A stretch of DNA of 64,000 nucleotides, taken from the NCBI RefSeq assembly GCF_024055795.1, contig NZ_JAMXMY010000029.1, positions 52,535 through 116,534 of the forward strand, read 5' to 3'. The notes beneath the pieces are model-generated. The model was not told the origin of the DNA. It searched no databases and was given only the letters and a program-made list of their open reading frames with translations. The stretch comes from Actinoallomurus purpureus. Lineage in GTDB: Bacteria > Actinomycetota > Actinomycetes > Streptosporangiales > Streptosporangiaceae. Position numbers and translations under genes: made by a program. Of this stretch, positions 53,901 to 62,298 are shown one piece after another; the first letter of the stretch is position 1, and each line of letters begins with the position of its first letter.

Positions 53901-56900
53901 GCCGTGACGTCCGCGGGGACAGGTGGGTCCGTGACGTGTCCGGCCGGTTCTACCCGGTCCCGGCCGGAGAGGGCCCGGCTCAGGTGTTCGATCTGGACGC
54001 GATCCGCGCACGCTGCACGGCCTCCTACGGGGCCATGGACGTGTACCGCATGATGCGGCGGAAGGGCTACGCGTACGGGCCGGCGTTCTGCGGCATCGAC
54101 CGGTTGCACATGGGATCGGGGGAGGGGCTCGCGCACGTACGGCTTCCTCGGGTACTGAAGAACCGGTCGGCGGGCTACCTGTTCCATCCAGCGGTGCTCG
54201 ACGCCTGCTTCCAGAGCGCCATCCTCCATCCCTCGGACGAGCGTCCCGACGAGGACCTCCTGCCGTTCCCCTTCCTGCCGACGAGTATCGAGAGGGTGCG
54301 CCTCTACGGCGAGGTGGACCTGCCCGTGTGGTGCTACACGCGACCGCGCAGGCTGAACGCCGGCGGGCTGTCGGTCGACGTCTACGTGCTCGACGAGCGA
54401 GGGCGGGTGATCGCGGAGTTCGCCGCGCTGGCCGGCAAGGCGGTGCGCCAGGCCGCACCCGACTCGGCCGGAGGTGTCGGCGAGCACTTCTACCGTCCGC
54501 GGTGGCAGCCCGGTCGGCGGCGGGGTGCGGGCGCGGAGCCGCGATCGAGCGCCTGCACACTCTCTCCGAACGATCTTCGGGTAGGGCTGGAGCCGACGCT
54601 CCGGACCCTCGCCCAGCGCTTTCATCGACGGGAGTACACGACCGGCTACCAGGCGGACCTGCGTCGGCTGTGCGCCGCGTACGTGGTCCGGTGTCTGCGT
54701 GCCTTCGGTCGCGAACCGGCCGTCGGAGACGTCTTCGCCGTGCCGGACTTCACCGGGCTGCGACCAGAGTACGAGCGGGCGTTCACCGGATTCCTGCGGT
54801 TCCTGGTCGAAGACGGCGTGCTGAGTGAGAGCCACGGCCGTTTCCGGGTCGAAGCCGCTGTGGATCCGGATCCAGAGACGCTGTGGGCGCAGACGCTGAA
54901 CCGTCACCCGGCGTGCGTCTGGGAACTCCTCTTGCTCCGTCGGACCGGACCACGTCTCCACGATGTGCTCGTCGGCGCGGCAGACCCCCTCTCCCTGCTG
55001 TTCCCGGAGGGCTCGCAGGAGGAGACGGAGCCCATCTACCAGAGCTCACCGGTGGCCAGGTACTACAACACACTGGTCAAGCAGGCGGTCGATCGCCTCG
55101 TCCGGGCGGCCGACCGGCGGCGTACGGTTCGTGTCCTGGAGGTCGGCGGCGGTACCGGCGGCCTTACGGCGAACGTGCTTCCGGCCCTGCCCGCGGATCG
55201 GTGCGAGTACGTGTTCACGGACGTGTCCGCGGCGTTCGTTCAGAGCGCGCGCGAACGATTCCGGCGGTACGGATTCGTCGACTTCCGCACCCTCGATCTC
55301 GCCCACGACCTGGAGGACCAGGGCATCACGCCCGGATCATTCGATCTCGTGCTGGCTTCGGACGTCGTCCACGCGACGGCGGACCTGAAGAGGACGCTGC
55401 TGAACATTCAGGAGGCGCTCGCGCCGGGCGGTGTGATGGCCATGATCGAGGCCGCGCCCGGCAGCCGCTGGCTGGACCTCACCTTCGGGCTCACCGCGGG
55501 CTGGTGGGCCTTCCGTGATCTGCAACTCCGTCCCGACGGACCGCTGCTGCCGCCGACCGCGTGGGAGGGCCTGCTACGTTCCGTCGGATACGACGACGTG
55601 GTCGCGCTGGGAGACCCCGACCATCAGGGGGCAGGCGCACAGGCCGTGCTGCTCGCTCGCGCCCCGGCCATGGCCCCGGCGGCGGCCGCCCGCCCGCCCG
55701 CGCGGTGCGATGGCGAGCCGGACCGGCTCGGCGACTGGCTGATCGTCGGGGATCCGGACGGGCTCGGCGCGGACCTGGCGCGCCGGATCGAAGAGCGCGG
55801 CGGGTGCGCGGTCTTCACGCGTCCGTGCCACGCGACGGGAGGCCGGCGGGTGCCCCGGCCGATCCAGGCGGAGGACCTCGACCGGCTGCTCGCGCCGCTC
55901 GAACTGGAAGGGATCATCCATCTCTGGAATCCCGGCCCCGACACCGCAGGCGACGGGCCGGCGGCGGAGCAGGCGGGGCGCGAGGCGTTCCTCGAGGCCA
56001 CCCGCATCATGCAGGCTCTCGACCGGAAGGCCGCTCCCGCGTGGCCGCGTTGGTACGTCCTGACACGTGGTGCCCACGCCTTCCGCAACGACACAGTGCG
56101 GTTGGAGGGCGCTCCGGCGTGGGGGCTCGCCGTGGTGACCGGGCTCGAACTGCCCCAGACGCGCTGCAAGGCGATCGACCTGGACGCCACGCCCGCCCCC
56201 GGGGAGTCGGACGCCGTCTGGGCCGAGCTATGGGCTCAGGATCAGGAGCGGGAGGTCGTGCTGCGGGCCGGGGAACGCTTCACCCGCCGGCTCATGCCGC
56301 TGCCGCACGACGAGATCCACACGCCGGTGGACGCGCGGAGCCTGCCGGCCGACACGGGGTTCGCGCTCGCGATGCGAACGCCCGGATCGCTGGACGCGCT
56401 GCGATACCGTGCCTGCGAACGGGCGGCCCCCGCGGCCGGGTGCGTAGAGGTCGAGATCATCGCCGCGGGCCTCAACTTCCTGGACGTGATGACCGCGCTC
56501 GGCCAGGTCCCGCCCCTGGAGTCGGAGCATCGCCTGAGTTTCGGCGCCGAATGCGCCGGAATCGTCACCCGCGTCGGTGAGGGTGTCATGGGCATCCGGC
56601 CCGGCGATGCCGTCATCGCCGTCACCGCCACCCAGGGCACTCTGGCGTCGCACGTCACGGTGAACGCGGCGAGCGTCGTTGCCAAGCCCGAAGGCATGAG
56701 CTTCGAGGAGGCCGCCTCGACGCCCATCGTGTTCCTGACCGCGTGGTTCGCGCTGACCAAGCTGGCGCGGCTGCGGAAGGGAGAGCGCGTGCTGATCCAT
56801 TCGGCGGCCGGCGGTACGGGCCTGGCGGCCGTGCAGATCGCCCGACTGGCCGGCGCCGAGGTCTTCGCGACCGCCGGTACGCCCGAGAAACGGGCGCTGC

Positions 56901-58474
56901 TCCGCGCGCTCGGCGTGCGCCACGTGATGGACTCCCGGTCCCTCGCCTTCGCCGACGAGGTACGGGCGGCGACGGACGGGAGGGGAGTCGACGTGGTCCT
57001 GAACTCGCTCGCGGGTGAGACGGTCACGCGGAGCATCGCCTGCCTCGCGCCGTACGGACGCTTCGTCGAGATCGGCAAACGCGGCCAGCTCGACGACCAG
57101 AAGCTCGGGCTCCGGCCGTTCCTGCGGAACCTGGCGTACTTCGGTTTCGACCTCCGGCAGATGCTCCTCGACCGGCCTCGGGAGGTCCGGGCCGAGCTCG
57201 ACACACTGCTGAGGCTCTTCGCGGAGGGCGCGCTGTGCCCGCTACCGCACCGCGTCTTTCATCCGTCCCAGGCCGAGACGGCCTTCCGCACGCTGGCCGC
57301 GGCCAAGCACATCGGCAAGCTCGTCGTGGCGATGGACGAGCGCGAGGTCGGCGTCATGGCGGATCCCGGTCCGCCGTCACCGCCGCGCGGGACCTGGTTG
57401 ATCAGCGGCGGGCTGGGCGGCGTCGGGCTGGCGATGGCCGACTCACTGGCCGATGCGGGAGTACGGGATCTCGTGCTCATCGGGCGTTCCGGGCCGAGGG
57501 ACGCGAAGGCGCGTGCGCGGGTCGCGGACCTGCGAGCCCGCGGGGTACGGGTACTCGCCGAGGCCGTGGACGTCACGTCGCGTTCCGAGCTGGCGGGGCT
57601 GCTCGACCGCATCGATCGTGAGCTGCCGCCGCTCCGGGGCGTGGTGCACGGCGCCATGGTGCTCGACGACGCTCTGCTCACCGACCTGGACGAGCAACGT
57701 CTGGCACGGGTCTTCGCTCCCAAGGCGCTGGGCGCCCTGCACCTGCACGAGCTGACCGCGGATCTGCCGCTCGACGCGTTCGTCCTGTTCTCGTCCGCGA
57801 CGTCGATGATCGGCAACGTCGGACAGGCGAACTACGCCGCCGCCAATGCCTTCCTCGACCACCTCGCCGCGGCTCGGCACGCACGCGGCCGACCGGCGCT
57901 CGCGGTGAATCTGGGGGCCGTGTCCGATGTCGGGTACGTCGCCCGTCACGACGACGTGGCGCGCCTGGTCGCCGCGACGGGAATGCGGTCGTTCACGGCG
58001 AAGCAGATGTTCGAGGCGGTGAGAGCGCTCTGCTCCGGCTCGTTCCCCCAGGTGGGCGTGGTCCCGATCGACTGGCCGCGGTTCTTCCGGCACCACGGTC
58101 TGGACGGGAGCGCCCAGCCGCGGTACGAGCACGTGGTCACGGCCGACGCGGCACCGGCCGGCGACGCGACCTCGGGGTCCCTGCGCCACCGGCTGCGGTC
58201 CTGTCCGGGTGATGCACGCGGCGAGTTGCTCAGAGGGGGGCTGAAGGCGCGGATCGCCACCGTGCTGGGGGTTCCATTCGACGAACTCGACGAGGACATG
58301 CCCCTGATGGATTACCTCGACTCGCTGCTCGCGGTGGAGATCAGTGCCTGGGTGGAGCGGGAGCTGGGGGTCAAGGTGACGATCCTGGAACTGATGAAGG
58401 GGCCGAGCGTCGCGGAACTCGCCGACCGGCTTCTCGCCCACCCGGGTGCGCCGGACGAGAAGGCGGCGGGGTGA
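50918..58474 (+). CDS. highly reducing iterative type I polyketide synthase (KS-AT-DH-MT-ER-KR-ACP)
   Basis: 2518 residues; the TTG at 50918 is 5 bp after GGAGG and abuts the upstream stop. KS about 10-432: DTACSSS (Cys 183), EAHGTGTPVGDP, NIGHLEAAAG. AT about 540-850: GHSMG (Ser 633), specificity segment VNCACHSPDMD. DH about 905-1190: HDVFGSVIVP (His 931), HPAVLDACFQ. C-methyltransferase about 1390-1560: VLEVGGGTGGL. ER about 1790-2120: SAAGGTGLAAVQIA. KR about 2150-2330: SGGLGGVGLA, Tyr 2306 in NYAAAN. ACP about 2430-2505: phosphopantetheine Ser 2469 in YLDSLLAVE. This is the domain order of fungal highly reducing PKSs. One module with all reducing domains suggests iterative synthesis of a branched, reduced chain. 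No thioesterase domain is fused; the next gene may release the product. Confidence 0.95.
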   Translation: MSPTEQKGGEPIAVIGIGCRLPGGATDPASLWSLLENGVDAIRPVPADRWDVERYYAPKPRQPGRMNAREGGFLDRADAFDAAFFGISHRVADQMDPQQRLLLEVCWETLEDAGIAPDSLAGGGTGVFVGASSQDYGGLQSSPAEIEGMGPHSATGTFMSILANRLSYMLDLRGPSMTIDTACSSSLVAVHLACESLARGESELALAGGVNVMLTPQFSIALSQAAMLSPDARSRAFDASANGYVRGEGAGVVVLKPLAKARRDGDRVYGVIRGTAVNQDGRTQGITVPNAAAQAANFRTALARAGVRPGEVGYIEAHGTGTPVGDPIEAAALGAVLADGRDPKDVTFIGSIKTNIGHLEAAAGIAGLIKAVLCVHHRRIPPNLHFQVPNPEIDLAGLRLSVPTTTIPWPERHPRAVASVNSFGFGGTNANVVVEEPPDPRAEAGPTAAPGTPAILPLSARSDAALTRLARAYAERLETRPVDLEQLAANLALRRGHHGHRLAVVAADASDAAAKLREHADGRPAEGVIAGRARGAGGKVAFLCNGQGPQWYAMGRTLLETSPVFRAKVMECDELARRYLDWSIHDALTAPDEASSRVQETHRLQPTMFAIQLALAELWRSWGVTPDGVAGHSMGEIAAAHLSGGLDLDTALKVICNRARIQEKADPTGAMMFVALPRDEAQALCDDRPGDLWVSAENSPRASTLSGHRKALEALENELQARDVFARMLRVNCACHSPDMDPLRDELLAELTDVTGTATAIPMYSTVTGAPIDGHELGAAYWWRNFRRPVLFEPAIRAMLADGFDTFVELSPHPVLVGSLKEILGDTAGDTIAVSSLVRGKDDWACFLSALGRLYTAGRDVAWHRRHPAGAKALDLPTNPWIHESFWNESAVSRRHRTGGQQHPMLGRVDAVRPSWEIKWDDHRLAWVREHDVFGSVIVPGAAYVEAALAAARELTGESCALELLEFERPCTLGDEPRVSRIELDPDQGTFVFHSRDVRGDRWVRDVSGRFYPVPAGEGPAQVFDLDAIRARCTASYGAMDVYRMMRRKGYAYGPAFCGIDRLHMGSGEGLAHVRLPRVLKNRSAGYLFHPAVLDACFQSAILHPSDERPDEDLLPFPFLPTSIERVRLYGEVDLPVWCYTRPRRLNAGGLSVDVYVLDERGRVIAEFAALAGKAVRQAAPDSAGGVGEHFYRPRWQPGRRRGAGAEPRSSACTLSPNDLRVGLEPTLRTLAQRFHRREYTTGYQADLRRLCAAYVVRCLRAFGREPAVGDVFAVPDFTGLRPEYERAFTGFLRFLVEDGVLSESHGRFRVEAAVDPDPETLWAQTLNRHPACVWELLLLRRTGPRLHDVLVGAADPLSLLFPEGSQEETEPIYQSSPVARYYNTLVKQAVDRLVRAADRRRTVRVLEVGGGTGGLTANVLPALPADRCEYVFTDVSAAFVQSARERFRRYGFVDFRTLDLAHDLEDQGITPGSFDLVLASDVVHATADLKRTLLNIQEALAPGGVMAMIEAAPGSRWLDLTFGLTAGWWAFRDLQLRPDGPLLPPTAWEGLLRSVGYDDVVALGDPDHQGAGAQAVLLARAPAMAPAAAARPPARCDGEPDRLGDWLIVGDPDGLGADLARRIEERGGCAVFTRPCHATGGRRVPRPIQAEDLDRLLAPLELEGIIHLWNPGPDTAGDGPAAEQAGREAFLEATRIMQALDRKAAPAWPRWYVLTRGAHAFRNDTVRLEGAPAWGLAVVTGLELPQTRCKAIDLDATPAPGESDAVWAELWAQDQEREVVLRAGERFTRRLMPLPHDEIHTPVDARSLPADTGFALAMRTPGSLDALRYRACERAAPAAGCVEVEIIAAGLNFLDVMTALGQVPPLESEHRLSFGAECAGIVTRVGEGVMGIRPGDAVIAVTATQGTLASHVTVNAASVVAKPEGMSFEEAASTPIVFLTAWFALTKLARLRKGERVLIHSAAGGTGLAAVQIARLAGAEVFATAGTPEKRALLRALGVRHVMDSRSLAFADEVRAATDGRGVDVVLNSLAGETVTRSIACLAPYGRFVEIGKRGQLDDQKLGLRPFLRNLAYFGFDLRQMLLDRPREVRAELDTLLRLFAEGALCPLPHRVFHPSQAETAFRTLAAAKHIGKLVVAMDEREVGVMADPGPPSPPRGTWLISGGLGGVGLAMADSLADAGVRDLVLIGRSGPRDAKARARVADLRARGVRVLAEAVDVTSRSELAGLLDRIDRELPPLRGVVHGAMVLDDALLTDLDEQRLARVFAPKALGALHLHELTADLPLDAFVLFSSATSMIGNVGQANYAAANAFLDHLAAARHARGRPALAVNLGAVSDVGYVARHDDVARLVAATGMRSFTAKQMFEAVRALCSGSFPQVGVVPIDWPRFFRHHGLDGSAQPRYEHVVTADAAPAGDATSGSLRHRLRSCPGDARGELLRGGLKARIATVLGVPFDELDEDMPLMDYLDSLLAVEISAWVERELGVKVTILELMKGPSVAELADRLLAHPGAPDEKAAG

Positions 58475-58475
58475 C

Positions 58476-59321
58476 ATGGAGGAACTCTGCGTTCCGCTCG
58501 CCCGCGGGCGGCTCACACTGCGTGGACGGCGGACCACCGCCCGCGGCGGACTCCCGACCCTCTGCCTGCACGGCTGGCTGGACAACTGCGCGAGCTTTGG
58601 ACCGCTGTTCGAACGCATGGCGGACGTCGACCTGGTCGCCGTCGATCTTCCGGGACACGGCTTGTCCGATCCCCTCCCAGCGGCCACCTACCCGTACCTG
58701 GATCACGTGGCGCATCTCCTGGAACTGGCACAGGTCCAGGGGTGGGAGCGGTTCAACCTGATCGGGCACTCGCTCGGCGGCGCGCTGTCCACCCTCATCG
58801 CCGGCATTCACCCGGAGAAGATCGCCCGGTTGGTGCTCATCGACGCCATCGGACCGCTTCCGGCAAGCGCCACGGACACCCCTGCCACCGTGGCGCGTTA
58901 CCTGAACGCCTACCTCGGCGATCACGAACAGCCCGTTTACCGGAGCCCTGCCCAGGCGGCCAAGAGTCGCGTCCAGTTGGCCGACATGCTGTTGGACACC
59001 GCCGAGAGGCTGATCGAACGAGACCTGCGGGAGGTTCCGGGCGGCTATTCGTGGCGTAGCGACATACGGCTCAAATACCCGTCCATCCGGACTTTCAGCG
59101 AGGAGCAGATCCTGGCCTTCCTCCGGAACATCAGCGCACCGACGCTGCTGATGACGGCCGAGCGGACGGCGCTGACAGAAGACCGCTATCGGGCGCGGAT
59201 CGAAAGCGTGCCGCGCTTGGAGCACGTCACCCTTCCAGGCGGCCATCACCTGCACATGGAGAACGCCGACGCCGTCGCCAAAGTGATCCGAGGGTTCCTG
59301 GACGCCGATGAGGCGGCGTGA
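58476..59321 (+). CDS. alpha/beta hydrolase, probable release or tailoring enzyme of the PKS
   Basis: 281 residues; the ATG at 58476 is one base after the PKS stop. Alpha/beta-hydrolase fold: CLHGWLDNCASFGPLF (oxyanion), VDLPGHGLSDP, nucleophile Ser in LIGHSLGGALSTLIAG, and His in LPGGHHLHMENAD. With no thioesterase in the PKS, it may hydrolyse the acyl chain from the ACP, or lactonise or deacylate later. It closes the three-gene operon. Confidence 0.9.
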   Translation: MEELCVPLARGRLTLRGRRTTARGGLPTLCLHGWLDNCASFGPLFERMADVDLVAVDLPGHGLSDPLPAATYPYLDHVAHLLELAQVQGWERFNLIGHSLGGALSTLIAGIHPEKIARLVLIDAIGPLPASATDTPATVARYLNAYLGDHEQPVYRSPAQAAKSRVQLADMLLDTAERLIERDLREVPGGYSWRSDIRLKYPSIRTFSEEQILAFLRNISAPTLLMTAERTALTEDRYRARIESVPRLEHVTLPGGHHLHMENADAVAKVIRGFLDADEAA

Positions 59322-59417
59322 CCTGTAACCGAACTCGGGCACGGCGACCGCCATGGCGGCGACGGCGCGTCGCAGCCGTGGCGGAGGCACCCTTGGGCCG
59401 ACATTCGCCGATCCGCG

Positions 59418-59756
59418 CTATGGGCGATTTGTTGTCGTCTGATAAGTTCCGCCGACCACGTCATATCCGCCCGGGCAGATGGCGTACGAGTTTCCGGCGG
59501 AAACGCCGCCCTTCCATGGACCGTAGACAGTCGTGGATGCGCGCCCCTGATGGTCGCAGTACGCGATGGCGCGCCAGCCGTCCTTGCCGGGGTTGGTCTG
59601 CGTAGCGCAGTAAGCCCACCAGCCGTTACCGGAGTATTCGCCGTTCGAGCAGTTCCCAGCACTCGCGTATGCGGCGGTGGTCGGAACGATGATCGTTCCC
59701 ACGGCGAGGACGCCGGCAAATGAAGCCATGCGTAGCGCTTGTCCGATTCGTGTCAT
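59418..59756 (-). CDS. small secreted protein with four cysteines
   Basis: 112 residues from the ATG at 59756, behind GGGAGA. Signal peptide about residues 1-28 (MASFAGVLAVGTIIVPTTAA then YASAG). The mature part of about 82 residues is rich in Gly, Tyr, Trp and Thr, with four Cys (GNCSNGEYSGNGWWAYC, AIAYCDHQG, YAICPGG) that could form two disulfides. No known domain recognised. Its neighbours are a regulator and a secreted protease. Confidence 0.75.
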   Translation of the reverse strand: MTRIGQALRMASFAGVLAVGTIIVPTTAAYASAGNCSNGEYSGNGWWAYCATQTNPGKDGWRAIAYCDHQGRASTTVYGPWKGGVSAGNSYAICPGGYDVVGGTYQTTTNRP

Positions 59757-59967
59757 GATGGGGTATCTCCCTCTGTCAACTGCTTCGGATCGTTCCGCCG
59801 AGACCGGTTGTACGAGGGTCTCGCCTCGGATGCTGGCAAGCGGCCAGTCGTTCTGTCGTCCACTTTCGGTATGTGCCGAAAGACGCAGCTCACGCCGCTG
59901 CTGCTGGGCAGAATGTGGGGAAATGCGGGAATTGTCGAGTTCCCGCGAAGCATGCGGGGGACCAGGC

Positions 59968-60963
59968 ATGCTGCGCATTCACTTCACGGGCGAAGACCTG
60001 GCGCGGACCAGGATCGCGGCAGGGGTCAATCACCCCTGGGAGATCGTCTTCAGCCTGCACCGCCTGCAGGCCGATGATCGCCGGGCCATTTACGGGCAGT
60101 GGCGCCGCCGAGCCCGTGCCGACCTGGCCCGCGCCGGGATGACCGGCCAGGTCCGGCATCTACTCAACCCGCTGTATCCGCGGGCGTCCTACTTCCCCGA
60201 CTTCCTGACCCCGAGCACTGCGAACAGCAGCGGGTCCGCCGACCTGGAGACCTCCATCGAGACGGTGCTGTCCACGCCGCGCCGCCGGTTGCACGACGAA
60301 CTCCAAATGATCACTTTCACGCGCGGCGCCCCGGCGTGGGCGGCGGCGTTGGCCGACGGTGACCGGGACACCCTGACCCTGCTCGGTGACACGTTGCGCC
60401 GATACCACCACGCGGTCATCGCTCCGTACGCCCACGACATCATCGCCGCGTTGGACAGCGAACGCGCGCTGCGTGCCAGGATCGCCGTCACCGGCGGGAC
60501 CGAGGCCATGCTGGACAGCCTGCACCCCACCCTGCGCTGGCAGCCCCCGGTGTTGACGGCCGACTATCCCGTCGACGGCGACCTGCATCTGCACGGCCGC
60601 GGAATCGTCCTCATCCCCTCGTTCTTCTGCCAGCACAAGCCCGTCGCACTCGCCGATCGCGACCTGCCTCCGGTGCTCGCCTACCCCATCGACCATCACT
60701 GGCGCACTGCGGCCCCGTCCGGCAGCGACCCGCTCACTGCCCTCCTCGGGCGCAGCCGTGCCGCCGTACTCCGCGCCGCCGCCGACGCCCTCACCACCAC
60801 CGAACTCGCCCGGCACACCAGGCTGTCGGCCGCATCGGCCAGCGAAAATCTCACCGTGCTGCGCGAGGCCGGCCTCGTTACCAGTCGCCGCCACGCCAAC
60901 ACCGTCATCCACACCCTCACACCCCTGGGTGCCCTGATCCTCGCCAATGTCGGACGCGTGTGA
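59968..60963 (+). CDS. ArsR-family-like winged-helix regulator with a large N-terminal domain
   Basis: 331 residues from the ATG at 59968 (GGGGGACCAGG upstream). Residues 1-240 form an uncharacterised domain beginning MLRIHFTGEDLARTRIAAG, the usual opening of these actinomycete regulators (DUF5937-like). The C-terminal 80 residues are a winged helix: LGRSRAAVLRAAADALTTTE, LARHTRLSAASASENLTVLR and EAGLVTSRRHANTVIHTLTP. It probably responds to a small molecule. The target could be the secreted protein or protease next to it. Confidence 0.85.
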   Translation: MLRIHFTGEDLARTRIAAGVNHPWEIVFSLHRLQADDRRAIYGQWRRRARADLARAGMTGQVRHLLNPLYPRASYFPDFLTPSTANSSGSADLETSIETVLSTPRRRLHDELQMITFTRGAPAWAAALADGDRDTLTLLGDTLRRYHHAVIAPYAHDIIAALDSERALRARIAVTGGTEAMLDSLHPTLRWQPPVLTADYPVDGDLHLHGRGIVLIPSFFCQHKPVALADRDLPPVLAYPIDHHWRTAAPSGSDPLTALLGRSRAAVLRAAADALTTTELARHTRLSAASASENLTVLREAGLVTSRRHANTVIHTLTPLGALILANVGRV

Positions 60964-61128
60964 CCAGCATCGCCGGCGTGCCACTACGCGACCGGCCGGC
61001 ACCGGCCGCCCCCGCCCTCACGAGGGTCGGCGCCGGACCTGTGTGATCAAACGTTGACAGAATCCTTATCTGATCATTACTTAGGCAATTCAAGATCACG
61101 GTGTCCATTCCCGCCAGAAAGGGACACC

Positions 61129-62091
61129 GTGCGTAAATCCCTCCGCCGCACCGCAGTGGCCGTCGCCGCCAGTATGGCCGTGTTCGGCGCGCTCATCTCG
61201 GGAGCCCACGCGGCCACGTCGCCGGCTGCCACCCGTCCGACTCCGCCACACACCCGCTGGGCGGTCAACCACTCCTCGACCCGGGCGGTGCGCTCCTACT
61301 GGACGCCGCAGCGCCTGGCTGCGGCAAAGCCCGTTCCGCTTCCCCCGCGCCCTCGTACCGCGAAGATCACCAGTTCTCCCGGCGGAAAGCCGCGCATGAT
61401 CCATGCGACCCGTCCCGCCGGCACGGCGGGCAAGCTACAGGTCAACGCCAGCGTGTGGGTGACGGTCGGACGCCTGTTCTTCCACAACCCGTCGAACGGG
61501 GGCGACTACGTCTGCACCGCCAACGTCGTCACCAGCAACAACCATGATGTGATCGCTACGGCGCGTCACTGCGTCATGGACATCGGCACCGGCACCTGGT
61601 ACACCAACTTCCAGTTCGCGCCGACCTACAACAAGGGCAGCGCCCCGTACGGCTGGTGGACCTGGCGGTCGGCCGGCGTCCGTATCGACGACACGAGTCC
61701 CGGTGGTGACAACGCCTTCATCGTGCTCACCACCGGCGGTAACAGTGGCGCGCACGTCCAGGACGCGGTCGGCGGTTCGGGCATCGGCTTCAACTGGTCG
61801 ACCAACAACTACGCGCACGCGATCGGCATCCCCGCGAGCACTGACTACGCGGTGTGGTGTGAAGGCACGTCGGTCGACAGCTACAACGGCGGCGTGCACA
61901 TCCCCAACTGTCTGGGGCTGAGCGGCGGAGCCAGCGGAGGCCCGTTCATCTTCAACTACCAGTCCGACGGGTCGGCCGTACAGACCGCCAGCTTCTTCGG
62001 TAGCTGGGGCTCGAGCACCGACGGCAACTCCTACTTCGCCTACTACCGCGACGCTGCCTGGAACGTCTACAACGGCGCCCAGAACGCCTGA
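61129..62091 (+). CDS. secreted trypsin-like serine protease
   Basis: 320 residues from the GTG at 61129, after AGAAAGGGA. Signal peptide about 1-28 (LRRTAVAVAASMAVFGALIS then GAHA). A pro-region of about 70 residues precedes the catalytic domain: His in VIATARHCVMDIG, Asp in SPGGDNAFIVL, Ser in LSGGASGGPF. CTANVV and RHC supply a cysteine pair; WCEGTS ... IPNC another. It is of the S1 V8/glutamyl-endopeptidase-like secreted kind. Natural substrate unknown. Confidence 0.9.
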   Translation: MRKSLRRTAVAVAASMAVFGALISGAHAATSPAATRPTPPHTRWAVNHSSTRAVRSYWTPQRLAAAKPVPLPPRPRTAKITSSPGGKPRMIHATRPAGTAGKLQVNASVWVTVGRLFFHNPSNGGDYVCTANVVTSNNHDVIATARHCVMDIGTGTWYTNFQFAPTYNKGSAPYGWWTWRSAGVRIDDTSPGGDNAFIVLTTGGNSGAHVQDAVGGSGIGFNWSTNNYAHAIGIPASTDYAVWCEGTSVDSYNGGVHIPNCLGLSGGASGGPFIFNYQSDGSAVQTASFFGSWGSSTDGNSYFAYYRDAAWNVYNGAQNA

Positions 62092-62298
62092 ACCGGGTCG
62101 CGGCCCCGAATCTCCCGTGCGGCACTCGGGGCCGCGACATCCCCATGCCCCAAGGCCTTCGATCCCGATCTCGCCGGGGCCGACTTCGATACCCTCCACG
62201 CGGCTGCGTAGGAACAGGGCAGCGGCAGCAATCAGGTTCAGACGAGCAATGGTCGGCTTCCCAGGCGTGGTGAAGCTGTGCGCCCGGGTGATCAGGGA

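Noticed and set aside
62092..62298. Minus-strand text SFTTPGKPTIARLNLIAAAA between the protease and ADP-ribosylglycohydrolase genes
   Set aside because: It looks protein-like over about 40 residues, but it is embedded in a longer shadow frame and no family was recognised.
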